Counted from the stretch's first letter, positions 17,300 to 26,738 are shown. The stretch: 37,681 nt of DNA from Anaerolineae bacterium (GCA_013178015.1 JABLXR010000007.1:1-37681); one strand, 5' to 3'. Translations and numbers: made by a program. The notes: generated by a model not told the origin, from the sequence alone.

Positions 17300-18274
17300 C
17301 TAGTCTCCGTAACCGTAGGGATGTGCCCGGTGCCACTCCCAGGCAGTGGCCACGATCCTCTCCAACTCGACGTATCGGGGACTCCAGCCTAGTTCTCTCT
17401 TGATCCGCGAGGAATCGGACACCAGCCAAGGAGAATCTCCCGGCCGCCGCGGCGCCACGCGGGCGGGAATCGGATGCCCGGTCACCTGGCGCGCCACCTC
17501 TACTACCTCCCGAACGGAGAAGCCGCGCCCGTTGCCTAGGTTGTATGCACACGACGACCGATCCAGGGCGGTCAGGCAGGCAATGTGGGCGTCGGCGAGG
17601 TCGGCCACGTGGATGTAGTCTCGGACGCAGGTGCCGTCTGGAGTAGGGTAGTCGTCCCCGTAGATGAGCGCCTGATCCGCCTGGCCCAGCGCTACCTTCA
17701 GCACCAGAGGGATCAGGTGGGATTCCGGCCTGTGGTCCTCGCCCAACCCGCCCCAGGCCCCAGCGGCGTTGAAGTAGCGCAGGGCAGCGTAGCGCAGCCC
17801 CACAGTGGCATCCAGCCAGCGGAGGGCTCGCTCCACCATGTGCTTCGACTCGCCGTAAGGGCTAGAGGGGGCAATAGCAGCGGTCTCCCCGATGGGCTCA
17901 TCGGAGGCAGCGAACAGGGCGGCGGTGGAGGAGAAGATAAACCGCTTCAGCCCCAGAGTGACGACCGCATCCAGGAGGTTGAGCGCGTTGCGAACGTTGT
18001 CGCCCACGTACTTCATGGGCAGCCTCATGGACTCGCCCACCTTGATGTTGGCGGCGAAGTGCATGACGGCCTCGACTCCCTCCCGCTCCAGGATACCGGG
18101 GAGAGCCTCGCGCTGGGCCAGATCGGCATGCACGAATCGGGCTCCAACGGGGATGGCTTGCCGGTGGCCGGTGCTGAGGTTGTCGAGCACGGTCACCTCG
18201 TGGCCGTGCTCGAGCAGCCGAGCGGTGACCACGCTCCCGATGTAGCCGGCACCGCCGGTAACCAGCACCCTCAC
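17300..18274 (-). CDS. galE: UDP-glucose 4-epimerase
   Basis: This 324-residue extended short-chain dehydrogenase interconverts UDP-glucose and UDP-galactose. NAD-binding GGAGYIG lies at 7-13, a catalytic Ser/Thr in FSSTAALF (114-121), and Tyr140-x3-Lys144 in YGESK. The start is a GTG at 18274 that overlaps the stop of a small upstream gene as GTGA. The protein has full length and all key residues. Confidence 0.93.
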   Translation of the reverse strand: MRVLVTGGAGYIGSVVTARLLEHGHEVTVLDNLSTGHRQAIPVGARFVHADLAQREALPGILEREGVEAVMHFAANIKVGESMRLPMKYVGDNVRNALNLLDAVVTLGLKRFIFSSTAALFAASDEPIGETAAIAPSSPYGESKHMVERALRWLDATVGLRYAALRYFNAAGAWGGLGEDHRPESHLIPLVLKVALGQADQALIYGDDYPTPDGTCVRDYIHVADLADAHIACLTALDRSSCAYNLGNGRGFSVREVVEVARQVTGHPIPARVAPRRPGDSPWLVSDSSRIKRELGWSPRYVELERIVATAWEWHRAHPYGYGD

Positions 18275-18435
18275 CGACGCTGCTCCCGGTCCGGCTCATC
18301 TTCGAAGTAGTACAGGATCACATAGCGGCCATCATCGGTGCGCTCGACGCGTTTGCCCACTAGGCGTGGGCGTGGTTCCTGGCTCTGGGGCTGGCCGTCC
18401 TTCCGATCGGCGCTCTCCCCGGGCCGGCGGCTCAC
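18271..18435 (-). CDS. Small 54-residue protein between murA and galE
   Basis: A GTG start at 18435 overlaps the murA stop (GTGA) and its own TGA overlaps the galE GTG start (GTGA), so all three frames are chained. The first 24 residues are polar and rich in Arg, Pro and Gln. The rest forms a compact block, [17 protein letters not shown] followed by LYYFEDE, likely a short beta hairpin, and then a charged tail. No known domain is recognised. The double 4-base overlap is the main evidence that it is real. The function is unknown, perhaps regulatory or a small partner of MurA. Confidence 0.65.
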   Translation of the reverse strand: MSRRPGESADRKDGQPQSQEPRPRLVGKRVERTDDGRYVILYYFEDEPDREQRR

Positions 18436-19712
18436 TCTTCCACCCTCTGGATGTGCGCTCCCAGCGCGCGCAGCTTCTCGTCAATGCGCTCGTAGCCCCG
18501 GTCTATCTGCCCGATGTTGCCGATAGTGCTTCGTCCCCGGGCGCAGAGGGCGGCGCCCAGCAGGGCTACACCGGCGCGGATGTCCGGGCTCTGCAGCTCT
18601 TCCCCGTGAAGCGCCGATGGGCCCACTACCACCGCCCGGTGCGGGTCGCACAATATGATGCTGGCGCCCATGGCGATCAGCCGATCCACGAAGAACATGC
18701 GGCTCTCGAACATCTTCTCCCAGAACAGCACCGTCCCCCGGCACTGAGTGGCGACCAGGAGAGCCACGCTCATCATGTCACTGGGAAAGGCCGGCCACAC
18801 GCCGTCGTCAATCTTGGGGACGTTGCCATCGAAGGCGGCCTCAACCCGCAGCTCCTGATCGGCAGGCACCACGATGTCGCCCCCGTCCACCTCTGTGCGC
18901 ACCCCGAGACGATCGAAGACCAGCCGCGTCATGCGCATGTGTTCCGGCACCGCATCCCTAATCCGCAGTTCGCCCCGAGTCACCGCCGCTAGGCCGATGA
19001 AGCTACCCACCTCGGTGTGGTCCGACGCGATCCGACACTGCCCTCCGCCCAACTGGCTCACCCCTTCGATGTGGAGTACGTTGCTGCCCACGCCGGTGAT
19101 CCGTGCGCCAAGCGAGTTCAGGAAATGGCATAGGTCCTGTACGTGGGGCTCCGAGGCGGCGTTGCGCAGAGTAGTGTGGCCCTCGGCCAGACAGGCAGCC
19201 ATGATGGCGTTCTCCGTGCCAGTCACGCTGGCCTCATCCAGCAGCACGTCCGCCCCTCGCAGGCGGTCGGCGTGCATCTCGTACCCGCCGTTGACCCGGA
19301 CCCTAGCCCCCAGGGCCTCGAAGGCCCTCATGTGGGTTCCCACACCTCTGCGTCCTATAGCGCAACCCCCAGGGACACAGACGGTGGCCCGCCCGAAGCG
19401 GGCCAGCAGGGGCCCGGCGAACAGGATGGAGCCCCTTATGGTCCGAGCGGCCTCTAGCTCCAGCCGGGTCTTGTTCACCCCCGCAGCGCACACGGTGACC
19501 GTGTGAGGATCGTGCCGCTCCACACTGGCGCCAACGTCTTCCAGCAAGTCGAGCACCGTGCGCACGTCCAGGATGTCGGGGAGGTTGGACACCGTCACCG
19601 GCTGATCGGTGAGGAGCGTGGCTGCCAGAATAGGCTGAGCGGCGTTCTTGTTGCCGCTGGGTGTCACCTCACCCTTGAGCGGATAGCCACCATTTATCAC
19701 CAGCTTGGCCAT
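18432..19712 (-). CDS. murA: UDP-N-acetylglucosamine 1-carboxyvinyltransferase
   Basis: This 426-residue EPSP-synthase-fold enzyme transfers enolpyruvate from PEP to UDP-GlcNAc, the first committed step of peptidoglycan synthesis. [13 protein letters not shown] lies at 19-31, and Cys117 in PGGCAIG corresponds to the fosfomycin-reactive Cys115 of E. coli. The Asp variant of resistant enzymes is not present. [10 protein letters not shown] and [11 protein letters not shown] are also seen. The ATG at 19712 has GGAGG upstream; an in-frame GTG/ATG 11 codons earlier lies inside the preceding gene and is less likely. Confidence 0.93.
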   Translation of the reverse strand: MAKLVINGGYPLKGEVTPSGNKNAAQPILAATLLTDQPVTVSNLPDILDVRTVLDLLEDVGASVERHDPHTVTVCAAGVNKTRLELEAARTIRGSILFAGPLLARFGRATVCVPGGCAIGRRGVGTHMRAFEALGARVRVNGGYEMHADRLRGADVLLDEASVTGTENAIMAACLAEGHTTLRNAASEPHVQDLCHFLNSLGARITGVGSNVLHIEGVSQLGGGQCRIASDHTEVGSFIGLAAVTRGELRIRDAVPEHMRMTRLVFDRLGVRTEVDGGDIVVPADQELRVEAAFDGNVPKIDDGVWPAFPSDMMSVALLVATQCRGTVLFWEKMFESRMFFVDRLIAMGASIILCDPHRAVVVGPSALHGEELQSPDIRAGVALLGAALCARGRSTIGNIGQIDRGYERIDEKLRALGAHIQRVEE

Positions 19713-19737
19713 GCATTGTCCTCCGACCAGTGGGGAA

Positions 19738-20517
19738 CTACCCACACCGTCGCTCGCGTATCTCTAGGCTATCGCCTATGCCCAGCCCCACTCGCGTGGC
19801 AGCACTGCCGTCTCGGACGGCCACCTCCAGCAGTCCCCGGCTTCCGACGTAGGCCACTAGGTCCCCGCTTCGGACGTCTGCAAACGTCCGGCCAGGGCCG
19901 CACACCGTCTCCCCTCCTGCCCGCACCGTGAAGGCCGGAGGAAGGTCGTGCGACCGGGCCGACGTGATCAAGTTGCCGAACCGATCCACGTGGACCACCC
20001 GAGCCACCAGGGTTCCCCCGTCCGCCCCCCGCTCCACGCCCAGCGATAGGGTCACTGTCGGCGGTTGTGCGGTTCTGGTGCCGAGCCGGTCGGGAAGCAT
20101 CCCCGCGGCCAGCTTCGCCGCCACCGGAGCGAACACGTCGCGCCCATGGAAAGTGGCGCTGATGGGCATCCGCCAGTGCTCCGGGCGGTTCAGCTCAAAG
20201 ACCTCACCCCCGTCCCACACCAGCGACACTAGGCCATTGTCCGGCCCTACGAACCACTGCCGACCGACGCGGGCGATGAGGCCCCGGCGAGACGTGCCCA
20301 CGCCGGGATCCACCACGACCAGATGGACCGTGTCCGCTGGGAACTGGTCCAGGTAGCTGTATAGCACATAGGCAGCGGAGGAGACCGACCCGGGCGGGAT
20401 GTCGTGCGCGGCGTCCACCAGCCGGGCCTGGGGCAGTAGAGAGAGGATGACGCCCTTCATGGCCGCCACGTAGCCATCCGAGGTGCCGAAGTCGGTAAGC
20501 AGCACGATTGGCCTCAC
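19738..20517 (-). CDS. SAM hydroxide adenosyltransferase (DUF62 family)
   Basis: This 259-residue protein belongs to the fluorinase/chlorinase superfamily but matches the hydrolase branch that splits S-adenosylmethionine into adenosine and methionine. Seen: [46 protein letters not shown] and DRFGNLITS. The Asp/Arg/His triad of the hydrolases (Asp in DPGVG, Arg in SRRG, His in FHGRD) appears intact. The GTG start at 20517 follows CGGAGA. It leads the minus-strand operon, 25 bases before murA. The reason for a SAM hydrolase there is unknown. Confidence 0.85.
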   Translation of the reverse strand: MRPIVLLTDFGTSDGYVAAMKGVILSLLPQARLVDAAHDIPPGSVSSAAYVLYSYLDQFPADTVHLVVVDPGVGTSRRGLIARVGRQWFVGPDNGLVSLVWDGGEVFELNRPEHWRMPISATFHGRDVFAPVAAKLAAGMLPDRLGTRTAQPPTVTLSLGVERGADGGTLVARVVHVDRFGNLITSARSHDLPPAFTVRAGGETVCGPGRTFADVRSGDLVAYVGSRGLLEVAVRDGSAATRVGLGIGDSLEIRERRCG

Positions 20518-20537
20518 TGGGCGGTCTCCGAGGAAGG

Positions 20538-20566
20538 ATATTAGCCCTCGGGCAACCAGGCGTCAA
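20538..20566 (-). promoter_or_regulatory. Promoter of the SAM hydrolase-murA-gal operon
   Basis: On the minus strand TTGACG (20561-20566) is separated by 17 bases from TAATAT (20538-20543), close to the GTG start at 20517. Confidence 0.65.
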
Positions 20567-20592
20567 AGCGAGTAAGCCCGACGACATTGCTC

Positions 20593-20620
20593 TTGATCCC
20601 ACCCGCCACCCCTCTATAAT
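20593..20620 (+). promoter_or_regulatory. Promoter of the GH172 gene
   Basis: TTGATC (20593-20598) is followed after 16 bases by a perfect TATAAT (20615-20620). It is divergent from the SAM hydrolase promoter, and the two -35 boxes are 27 bases apart, so one bound regulator could affect both. Confidence 0.7.
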
Positions 20621-20683
20621 CCCCCACGGGCGCCACCGCACCCTCGCCCGCAAGCACACCGGCACAGATCAAGGAGTACCGAA

Positions 20684-21760
20684 ATGAACCCCACCGCCTC
20701 CCTCAGCGACCTGGCCCGCCTCCGCTCCGGCATCCGCTCCCGCCGCTGGTCCTCCTACGACACCACCGGCGGCAACGCCGACAACTGGCCCATCCCCGCG
20801 GGACAGACCGTCACCCTGGGCCAGACCGAGGGCGCCGGCTGCATCCGCCACATCTGGATGACCACCCGCGAAACCGACAACAACCTCCGCCGCCTGGTCC
20901 TCCGCTTCTACTGGGACGGCGAGGAGACACCCTCAGTGCTCTGCCCCCTGGGGGACTTCTTCGGCCTCGGCCACGCCAAGGCCACCTACTTCGAGTGCCT
21001 CCCCCTGCAGGCCTCCTACCTGGGCCTCAATTGCTGGTTCCCCATGCCCTTCGCCCGCGGCGCTCGGGTCACCGTGACCAACGACTCCGACGAGGACAGC
21101 TTCCTCTACTTCTACCTCGACTACCAGGAGTGGGACGAGGCGCCTTCAGACCTGGCCCGCTTCCATGCCCACTGGCGCCGCCGGCTGGTCACCGACCAGG
21201 GCGAGAAGCGCGGCCCCAATGCCCGGGGCCGGGAGGATCGGCTCAACACTACCGGCAAAGACAACTACGTCGTCCTAGACGTCCGCGGCAGAGGGCACTA
21301 CGTGGGCTGCTGCCTGCACGTGGACACCGACGAGACCGGCTGGTGGGGTGAGGGCGACGACATGTTCTTCGTGGACGGCGAGCCCTGGCCCCCGAGCCTG
21401 CACGGCACCGGCACCGAGGACTACTTCTGCGGCGCCTGGAACTACAACCAGCTGCACCGGCCCTATTGCACCCCCTACTACGGCTATCACTTCAAGGGCA
21501 ACGCCGACTACACTGGCAAGCACTCCCAGTACCGCTTCCACATCCAGGACCCGGTGTACTTCGAGAAGTCCCTCCTGTTCTCCATCGAGCACGGTCACGC
21601 CAACGACCGCCAGGGCGACTGGACCAGCACCGCCTACTGGTACCAGGTGGACCGCCGGGAGCCCCTACCGGAGTTGGGCTCCTTCGAGGATCGCCTTCCT
21701 TACAGCTTCGGCGGCCTGGAGCGCTGGCCGGGCAAGGACCGCCGTGCTCTGCCCAGGTAG
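20684..21760 (+). CDS. GH172 / DUF2961 family glycoside hydrolase
   Basis: This 358-residue protein of the DUF2961 family includes difructose dianhydride I synthase/hydrolase and fructo- or arabinofuranosidase-type enzymes. Seen: the N-terminal SRRWSSYDTTGGN, GAGCIRHIWMT, DGEETPSVLCPLGDFFG, EGDDMFFVDGE, the signature GTGTEDYF (241-248) with catalytic-type acidic residues, and a C-terminal YRFHIQDPV. No signal peptide is present, so it likely acts in the cytoplasm on imported oligosaccharides. GGAG precedes the ATG at 20684, and a very strong hairpin follows the gene. Confidence 0.87.
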   Translation: MNPTASLSDLARLRSGIRSRRWSSYDTTGGNADNWPIPAGQTVTLGQTEGAGCIRHIWMTTRETDNNLRRLVLRFYWDGEETPSVLCPLGDFFGLGHAKATYFECLPLQASYLGLNCWFPMPFARGARVTVTNDSDEDSFLYFYLDYQEWDEAPSDLARFHAHWRRRLVTDQGEKRGPNARGREDRLNTTGKDNYVVLDVRGRGHYVGCCLHVDTDETGWWGEGDDMFFVDGEPWPPSLHGTGTEDYFCGAWNYNQLHRPYCTPYYGYHFKGNADYTGKHSQYRFHIQDPVYFEKSLLFSIEHGHANDRQGDWTSTAYWYQVDRREPLPELGSFEDRLPYSFGGLERWPGKDRRALPR

Positions 21761-21764
21761 CCCG

Positions 21765-21802
21765 GCCGGCTGGCCGCGTCGACGGCGACGCGGCCAGCCG
21801 GC
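21765..21802 (+). terminator. Perfect 16-bp hairpin after the GH172 gene
   Basis: GCCGGCTGGCCGCGTC (21765-21780) and GACGCGGCCAGCCGGC (21787-21802) pair fully around a 6-base loop, five bases after the stop codon. There is no U-tract, but such GC stems commonly mark transcript 3' ends in GC-rich bacteria. Confidence 0.7.
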
Positions 21803-21984
21803 GTGCACCCAGAGTCCCCCCTAGGGGCGGTGCGGAGGGCGCCAGCCCGAAGCCCCGCCCTTCGCCCCTACAACACCGGTGCCTCGTCGGCGCGGGGCGA
21901 TGCCCGGTGGTCGCCCCGGGCGCGCCGCTCAGCCTCACCCGTTGACGGCCTCGGGCAGAGACGCTACCCTTCCGCATCACGACC

Positions 21985-23283
21985 ATGCGTCTCGTGGCGG
22001 GACGCCATCACCCCTCGGGAGGCTCGCGTACTGTGCTGTTCACACTCACCCACCACTTCCCCAGCTACCGGCTCTACGAGCCCCAGGTGCCCGTCTGGTG
22101 CGCCACACCCGGCACCGGAAGGGTGATACACCGGTTCTTCGACACTTCCCCCTTCAGCCCCTCCGGCCGCTACCTGGCCCTCACCCGCCTTCCCTTCGAG
22201 GTCCGGCTCCCCCGGCCCGGCGACGTGGCCGAGGTGGTCCTCGTGGATCTGGAAGCGGGCGAACAGCGGGCGGTGGCCGAGACCCGGGGCTGGGACACCC
22301 AGCTAGGCGCCCAGTGCCAGTGGGGCGCCGATGATACCCAGCTGTTCTTCAACGACATGGACACAGCCACCTGGACCCCCTTCGGCGTCAAGATGGACCC
22401 CATTAGTGGTCAGATGACGCGGCTGGATGGCCCCGTCTACATGGTCTCCCCCGATGGCACCCAGGCCCTCAGCCCCTGCCTCCTGCGCACGGGAGCCACC
22501 CAGGCCGGTTACGGCGTGCTGGCCCCGCCGCAAGCCGTCCCCATCAATGTCGGCGCCCCAGACGATGATGGTGTCTTTCTCACCGACACGGAGACGGGCG
22601 AGCGCCGCCTCCTGGTGTCGCTGGCTCAAATCGTCGAGGCCACTCGCCCGTTGGACCCCTCCACTCACCCGGGCGGCTCCTATCACGGCGCTCACGTCAA
22701 GTGGAGCCCCCAAGGCACCCGGATCATGCTCGTCCTGCGCTGGTTGCCCTCGCCGGGGGACACCGCCCGCATGGAGCGCATGGTCGTCACCATGGATCGA
22801 GACGCCAGCCACATCCGCATCGCGGTCCCCGCCGATCGGTGGTCTAGGGGCGGCCACCACCCCAACTGGTGCCCTGACGGCGAGAGGGTGCTGATGAACC
22901 TCAACCTCGACGGGAGCGGCCTGCGCTTCGTGGCCGCCCGGTACGACGGCAGCGAGCTGCGTGACATCGCCGGCGGCGTGCCGGGGTCGGGTCACCCCAC
23001 CCTGCACCCCAATGGGCGCCACATCCTCACCGACGCCTACCCCGACGAGCCCCTCGCCTATGGCGATGGTACTGTCCCTATCCGCCTGGTTGACCTGCGG
23101 GACCGGAGCGATCGCGCCCTCGTCCGCATCGGCGTCGTGCCTCCATTCGAGGGCCCGAGGAAAGAACTGCGGGTGGATCCCCATCCCGCGTGGGACCGAG
23201 CCTACAGACGCATCGCCTTCAATGCTTGCCCGGACGGCACCCGCCGGGTATACGTGGCCGACCTTTCGGCAGTGGTGAGCTGA
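21985..23283 (+). CDS. TolB/WD40-like beta-propeller protein
   Basis: This 432-residue protein shows repeated blade patterns, including PFSPSGRYLALTRL, QWGADDTQLFFND, KWSPQGTRIMLVLRW, NWCPDGERVLMNL and TLHPNGRHILTDA, typical of PD40/TolB blades and of oligogalacturonate-lyase-like propellers. No signal peptide is visible, so a cytoplasmic carbohydrate-related role is possible. The ATG at 21985 has no clear ribosome binding site. The in-frame GTG at 22033 follows GGGAGG and could be the true start. The specific reaction is not known. Confidence 0.72.
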   Translation: MRLVAGRHHPSGGSRTVLFTLTHHFPSYRLYEPQVPVWCATPGTGRVIHRFFDTSPFSPSGRYLALTRLPFEVRLPRPGDVAEVVLVDLEAGEQRAVAETRGWDTQLGAQCQWGADDTQLFFNDMDTATWTPFGVKMDPISGQMTRLDGPVYMVSPDGTQALSPCLLRTGATQAGYGVLAPPQAVPINVGAPDDDGVFLTDTETGERRLLVSLAQIVEATRPLDPSTHPGGSYHGAHVKWSPQGTRIMLVLRWLPSPGDTARMERMVVTMDRDASHIRIAVPADRWSRGGHHPNWCPDGERVLMNLNLDGSGLRFVAARYDGSELRDIAGGVPGSGHPTLHPNGRHILTDAYPDEPLAYGDGTVPIRLVDLRDRSDRALVRIGVVPPFEGPRKELRVDPHPAWDRAYRRIAFNACPDGTRRVYVADLSAVVS

Positions 23284-23303
23284 GGCACAGCCCTCCGGCT
23301 GCC

Positions 23304-23317
23304 CGACGGCACCGTCG
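23304..23317. terminator. Small hairpin between convergent genes
   Basis: CGACGG (23304-23309) and CCGTCG (23312-23317) form a short stem between the convergent propeller and dehydrogenase genes. It is weak and has no U-tract. Confidence 0.25.
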
Positions 23318-23331
23318 TAGGGCCATGCCGC

Positions 23332-24342
23332 TCAGCCCGTCCAGTCCAACATCACTCCCATAGACCGAGCGCGGTCCTTCCACAACATCTCGAACGCGGC
23401 AGGGGCCTCGCGCCAACCGAACCTCTCCGTCACCAGGTCGTTCACCCGGACCTCGCCGGCAGCCACCAGATCCAGGAACAGCTCCCCGTCGCGCTGCAGC
23501 GTCCATACGTTGTAGGGTGTCTCTACCGGGGTGTGGGTGCTGTTGTGAGCCCCAATCACGTGCAGGCCGTTCGTGTGGACCTCGTCGTGGAAGTCCACCT
23601 CGGTCTTGCCGCGGGGCGATCCCAGGAGTATCACCCGGCCCAGTCTGCGAGCCAGGCGAAAGAGCCCTGGAATCACCTTCGGGTTGCCCGTCACCTCGAA
23701 TACGACGTCCGCCAGCCGCCCTCGGTTGAGCGCCAACAGCCCCTCTCGGGCCGCCCCGGCGTCTCCCTGCAGAGTGTGCGTGGCACCGTGAGCCGCCGCC
23801 ATCTCCAGCCGGGCCTCCGACAGGTCCAGGGCCACCACCGGCCAGCCGCCGCTCTTGCGCGCCAGCTGTACTGCCAGATTCCCCACCAGACCTACACCGC
23901 AGACCACGGCGCTCTCCCCTAACTGGAGGCGGGACAGCCGGACTCCGTTGAGGCTGATGACTCCCAGAGTGCAGAAGGCAGCTTCCTCGTCCGATACCCC
24001 CTCTGGAACCGGCTGCACCTGGCTCCAGTTCTGCAGCACCAGCGAAGCGTGGGCTCCGTGACTGACCACCCGCTGGCCGACTCCCACGTCTTCTACTCCC
24101 GGGCCCGTCTGCACTACCACCCCTACGTTGGAGTAGCCGGGTCGCCAAGGGTACCGCACGTAGTTCGCCCACGCTGACTCCGGCGGGAACTCCCCTCCAA
24201 ACGCCGTCAACTCGGTACCGGTGCTGATGAGAGTGCACCGAGTCTGGATCAGCACCTGCCCCTCGCCCGGAGATGGCACTTCCACCGTCTCCAGGTCCAC
24301 CTTCCTCGCTCCAGGAAACACCACCGCTCGCGCTGTCTGCAC
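23332..24342 (-). CDS. MDR-family dehydrogenase (polyol/threonine dehydrogenase-like)
   Basis: This 336-residue medium-chain dehydrogenase has an N-terminal GroES-like domain with CTLISTGTEL, then PGYSNVGVV, and a Rossmann domain with VCGVGLVGNLAVQLA, ALDLSEARLEMA and LLGSPRGKTEVDFH. The four-cysteine lobe that binds the structural zinc in classical alcohol dehydrogenases is not seen, and the catalytic-zinc region is atypical. The GTG start at 24342 has GGAGGGG upstream. It probably oxidises a sugar, polyol or cyclitol; substrate unknown. It is divergent from the Asp-box protein gene. Confidence 0.8.
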   Translation of the reverse strand: MQTARAVVFPGARKVDLETVEVPSPGEGQVLIQTRCTLISTGTELTAFGGEFPPESAWANYVRYPWRPGYSNVGVVVQTGPGVEDVGVGQRVVSHGAHASLVLQNWSQVQPVPEGVSDEEAAFCTLGVISLNGVRLSRLQLGESAVVCGVGLVGNLAVQLARKSGGWPVVALDLSEARLEMAAAHGATHTLQGDAGAAREGLLALNRGRLADVVFEVTGNPKVIPGLFRLARRLGRVILLGSPRGKTEVDFHDEVHTNGLHVIGAHNSTHTPVETPYNVWTLQRDGELFLDLVAAGEVRVNDLVTERFGWREAPAAFEMLWKDRARSMGVMLDWTG

Positions 24343-24560
24343 GTGTACCCCTCCTGCCCTCTGCAGGTCGGCGGCCCATCGGCCGCCGCCTCATCATACC
24401 CACTCCAGCATCGGCCGCCAGCACGACTTCCCCCGACCGGTCGTCCCCGTAGCGCCCAAGACAAGGCCATCCCTCTATGCTACACTGGCGCTATCTTGGC
24501 GGGCCTGGCCCGGAGCTTTCCTGTTAGTGCTATCACATGGCTGCGCGTGAGGAGGCTGTT

Positions 24561-25496
24561 ATGCTGATTGCCACCAGGACCTCGGTGTATCGGCTGGAGG
24601 ACGACGGCTCTTGTCCTCCCTCCCTGGCGTTCGAAGGCGGGGGCATCCGGCGCGTGGCGGAAGGGTCGAGGGTCGGCATAGTGGCTCTGGCGAACGGTGA
24701 CGTCGTTTTGCTGCAGGGCGAGGGTCTGCGCCGAGTGGCGTCCGGCATTGCCGAGCCCATCGAGTCCCTCATGCTACTGCACGAGTCTCCGATCGAGCTG
24801 CTGATCGGCACCGAGGCGCCGCACCTGTACTACCTTACGGAAGACGGCGAGCCGGCCCGGCGCAACGCATCCTTTGCCGCCCTGCCCGTGCGGCCGAGAT
24901 GGTATACTCCTTGGGGCGGGCCGGCAGCCCTGCGCAGCCTGGCCCGCACCAACGACGGCTGGGTCTACGCCGATATTCACGTAGGCAGCATCATGCGGTC
25001 AGAAGATAGGGGCACAACCTGGGCGCCGGTGACTCCCGGTCTGCACGAGGACGTGCACCAGGTGAACACCAGCCCCGCCTCCGACGAGATCGTCTACGCC
25101 AACACCTTCCTGGCCGTGTACCTCAGCCAGGACCGAGGACGCACCTGGCATCATCGGGCCACAGACCTGGGCCAGAGGTACGGCCGGGCCGTGGTCGTGC
25201 ACCCGAAGTGGCCCGAAGTGGCCCTGGCCACCGTAAGCGACGGGCCCTCCGGAACCGACGTGCACGGGCAGCTCTATCGGACCGAGGACGCCGGGCTCAC
25301 CTGGGCCCTGGCTGAGGGCGAGTTCCCCCGGTCCACGGTCAGGAACATAGACACTTACCATCTGGCTTTCTCACCCGACGGCACCGCCTGGGCCTGCGTG
25401 GACCGCGCCCTCTACGTGAGCGGCGACAGCGGTGCTTCGTGGCGGCGGTTCTGGGAGGCCCCGGAGAGAATAGCCGGCATCGCCTGTCGCCGCTGA
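24561..25496 (+). CDS. Asp-box (BNR/sialidase-type) beta-propeller protein
   Basis: This 311-residue protein has four Asp-box motifs (S/T-x-D-x-G-x-T/S-W) at about 147-154, 189-196, 241-248 and 287-294. They are spaced as blades of a propeller related to sialidases, plant HCF136 and VPS10 domains. No catalytic sialidase arginine triad is evident and there is no signal peptide, so enzymatic activity is doubtful. The ATG at 24561 has AGGAGG five bases upstream and is preferred to the in-frame ATG at 24537. The Uro-D-like gene follows after 50 bases. Confidence 0.75.
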   Translation: MLIATRTSVYRLEDDGSCPPSLAFEGGGIRRVAEGSRVGIVALANGDVVLLQGEGLRRVASGIAEPIESLMLLHESPIELLIGTEAPHLYYLTEDGEPARRNASFAALPVRPRWYTPWGGPAALRSLARTNDGWVYADIHVGSIMRSEDRGTTWAPVTPGLHEDVHQVNTSPASDEIVYANTFLAVYLSQDRGRTWHHRATDLGQRYGRAVVVHPKWPEVALATVSDGPSGTDVHGQLYRTEDAGLTWALAEGEFPRSTVRNIDTYHLAFSPDGTAWACVDRALYVSGDSGASWRRFWEAPERIAGIACRR

Positions 25497-25546
25497 GCCG
25501 CCGGAGTCCTTTCTGACCCTGCGCACTACCAGGAGGGAGATTCTGC

Positions 25547-26695
25547 ATGGGGAGCACGCGCAGCCTGGCTGACTACCACGCCGCTCTCGCCGTCTCGCAG
25601 AGCATGGAAGTCCGCCGCGAGGAGTACCTGGACTACATGACCTTCAGGGAGAACCGACGGCCGCTCTTCACCGAGATCTTCGGGCCCCTTCTGGGCCTCA
25701 AGGAGGAATGGGCGGCCCAGGGTGCCACTCCCGAGGAGCTAGACCTGTCGGCCTTCCGCTACCAGCGCCCCGCCTTCGGGAGCGTACCGGTCTCCACCGG
25801 CTGGATGGACCCCTTCGAAGAGGAGATCCTAGAGGAGAACGATGAGTTCGTCATCGCGCGGGACCGCTACGGTCGCCGAGTCAAGCTGAGCAAGAAGGCG
25901 GCCACCCTGCCTCTGCCCCTCGAGTATCCGGTCCGCGACATGGACGACTGGATGCGGGTGAAGCACCACTACCAATTCTCCCCTTCACGACTGGCCGGGG
26001 ACTGGGAAGCAACAGCCCGCGCTCATCTGGCCGCGGGCCGAGTGGTCACCGTGTCCATCCCCGGGGGCTTCGATGAGCCGCGGCAGCTCATGGGCGAGGA
26101 AGCGCTCGCCCTGGCCTACTACGACCAGCCGGAGCTGGTGCACGACATCCTCGACACCATCGCCGAGACCGCAGTCCAGGTGTTGGATGAGGTTTCGCGC
26201 ACGGTACAAGTGGATCAACTCATGGTCCACGAGGATATGGCGGGCAAGAGCGGGCCCCTAGCCGGACCAAGGCAGGTTCGTGAATTCATCGCCCCCTACT
26301 ACCGTCGGGTGTGGGAGGTGCTGGAGGCTCGCGGGGCGCGCGTCTTCGGCCAGGACTCGGACGGGAACATGAACCCTGTCATAGACGAGTTTCTGGAATC
26401 CGGCCTCAACTTCATGTATCCCATGGAGCCTGCGGCAGGCATGGACATAGTCGTCCTGCGAGAACGATACGGCACTCGCCTGGCCTTCATGGGTGGCATA
26501 GACAAGCACGTTCTGCGGGGTACTCGAGAGGAGATCACAGCCGAGCTGGAGTACAAGATACCCCCGATGGTTCGCACCGGAGGCTGCATCCTCGGCCTGG
26601 ATCATCGCATACCCAATGGCACTCCGCTGGACAACTACCGGTTCTACGTGGCGAAAGCGTGGGAGATCATGGATCGCGAGGCTGCCCGCCTCTAG
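25547..26695 (+). CDS. Uroporphyrinogen decarboxylase-superfamily protein (copy 1)
   Basis: This 382-residue TIM-barrel protein of the Uro-D / corrinoid methyltransferase superfamily has a long N-terminal extension with REEYLDYMTFRENRRPLF, DQLMVHEDMAGKSGPL, GQDSDGNMNPVI, FMYPMEPAAGMDI and FMGGIDKHVLR, and ends in GLDHRIPNGTP. The metal-binding His/Cys set of MtaA/MtbA-type methyltransferases is not clearly seen, and haem genes are absent, so true Uro-D activity is unlikely. AGGAGGGAG precedes the ATG. In similar catabolic loci such proteins are thought to act on methylated or sugar-derived substrates, but this is unproven. Confidence 0.75.
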   Translation: MGSTRSLADYHAALAVSQSMEVRREEYLDYMTFRENRRPLFTEIFGPLLGLKEEWAAQGATPEELDLSAFRYQRPAFGSVPVSTGWMDPFEEEILEENDEFVIARDRYGRRVKLSKKAATLPLPLEYPVRDMDDWMRVKHHYQFSPSRLAGDWEATARAHLAAGRVVTVSIPGGFDEPRQLMGEEALALAYYDQPELVHDILDTIAETAVQVLDEVSRTVQVDQLMVHEDMAGKSGPLAGPRQVREFIAPYYRRVWEVLEARGARVFGQDSDGNMNPVIDEFLESGLNFMYPMEPAAGMDIVVLRERYGTRLAFMGGIDKHVLRGTREEITAELEYKIPPMVRTGGCILGLDHRIPNGTPLDNYRFYVAKAWEIMDREAARL

Positions 26696-26738
26696 GCGCC
26701 AGCAGGGAGCCCGGCGGCTCGGGGGAGCACTCCTGCAT

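Noticed and set aside
22303-23184. Long antisense open frame (293 residues) opposite the propeller gene
   Set aside because: GC-rich codon bias opens this frame; the opposite strand encodes a convincing propeller protein and this translation has no family character.
23219-24424. 401-codon open frame in another frame of the dehydrogenase region
   Set aside because: Arg/Gly-rich composition typical of a frame-shifted shadow; the MDR dehydrogenase in the neighbouring frame has clear motifs.
24561-25496. Active sialidase
   Set aside because: Four Asp-boxes are present, but the arginine triad and signal peptide of sialidases are not evident.
25547-26695. hemE (true uroporphyrinogen decarboxylase)
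   Set aside because: The N-terminus and surrounding genes differ from HemE and no haem genes are nearby; only superfamily membership is supported.
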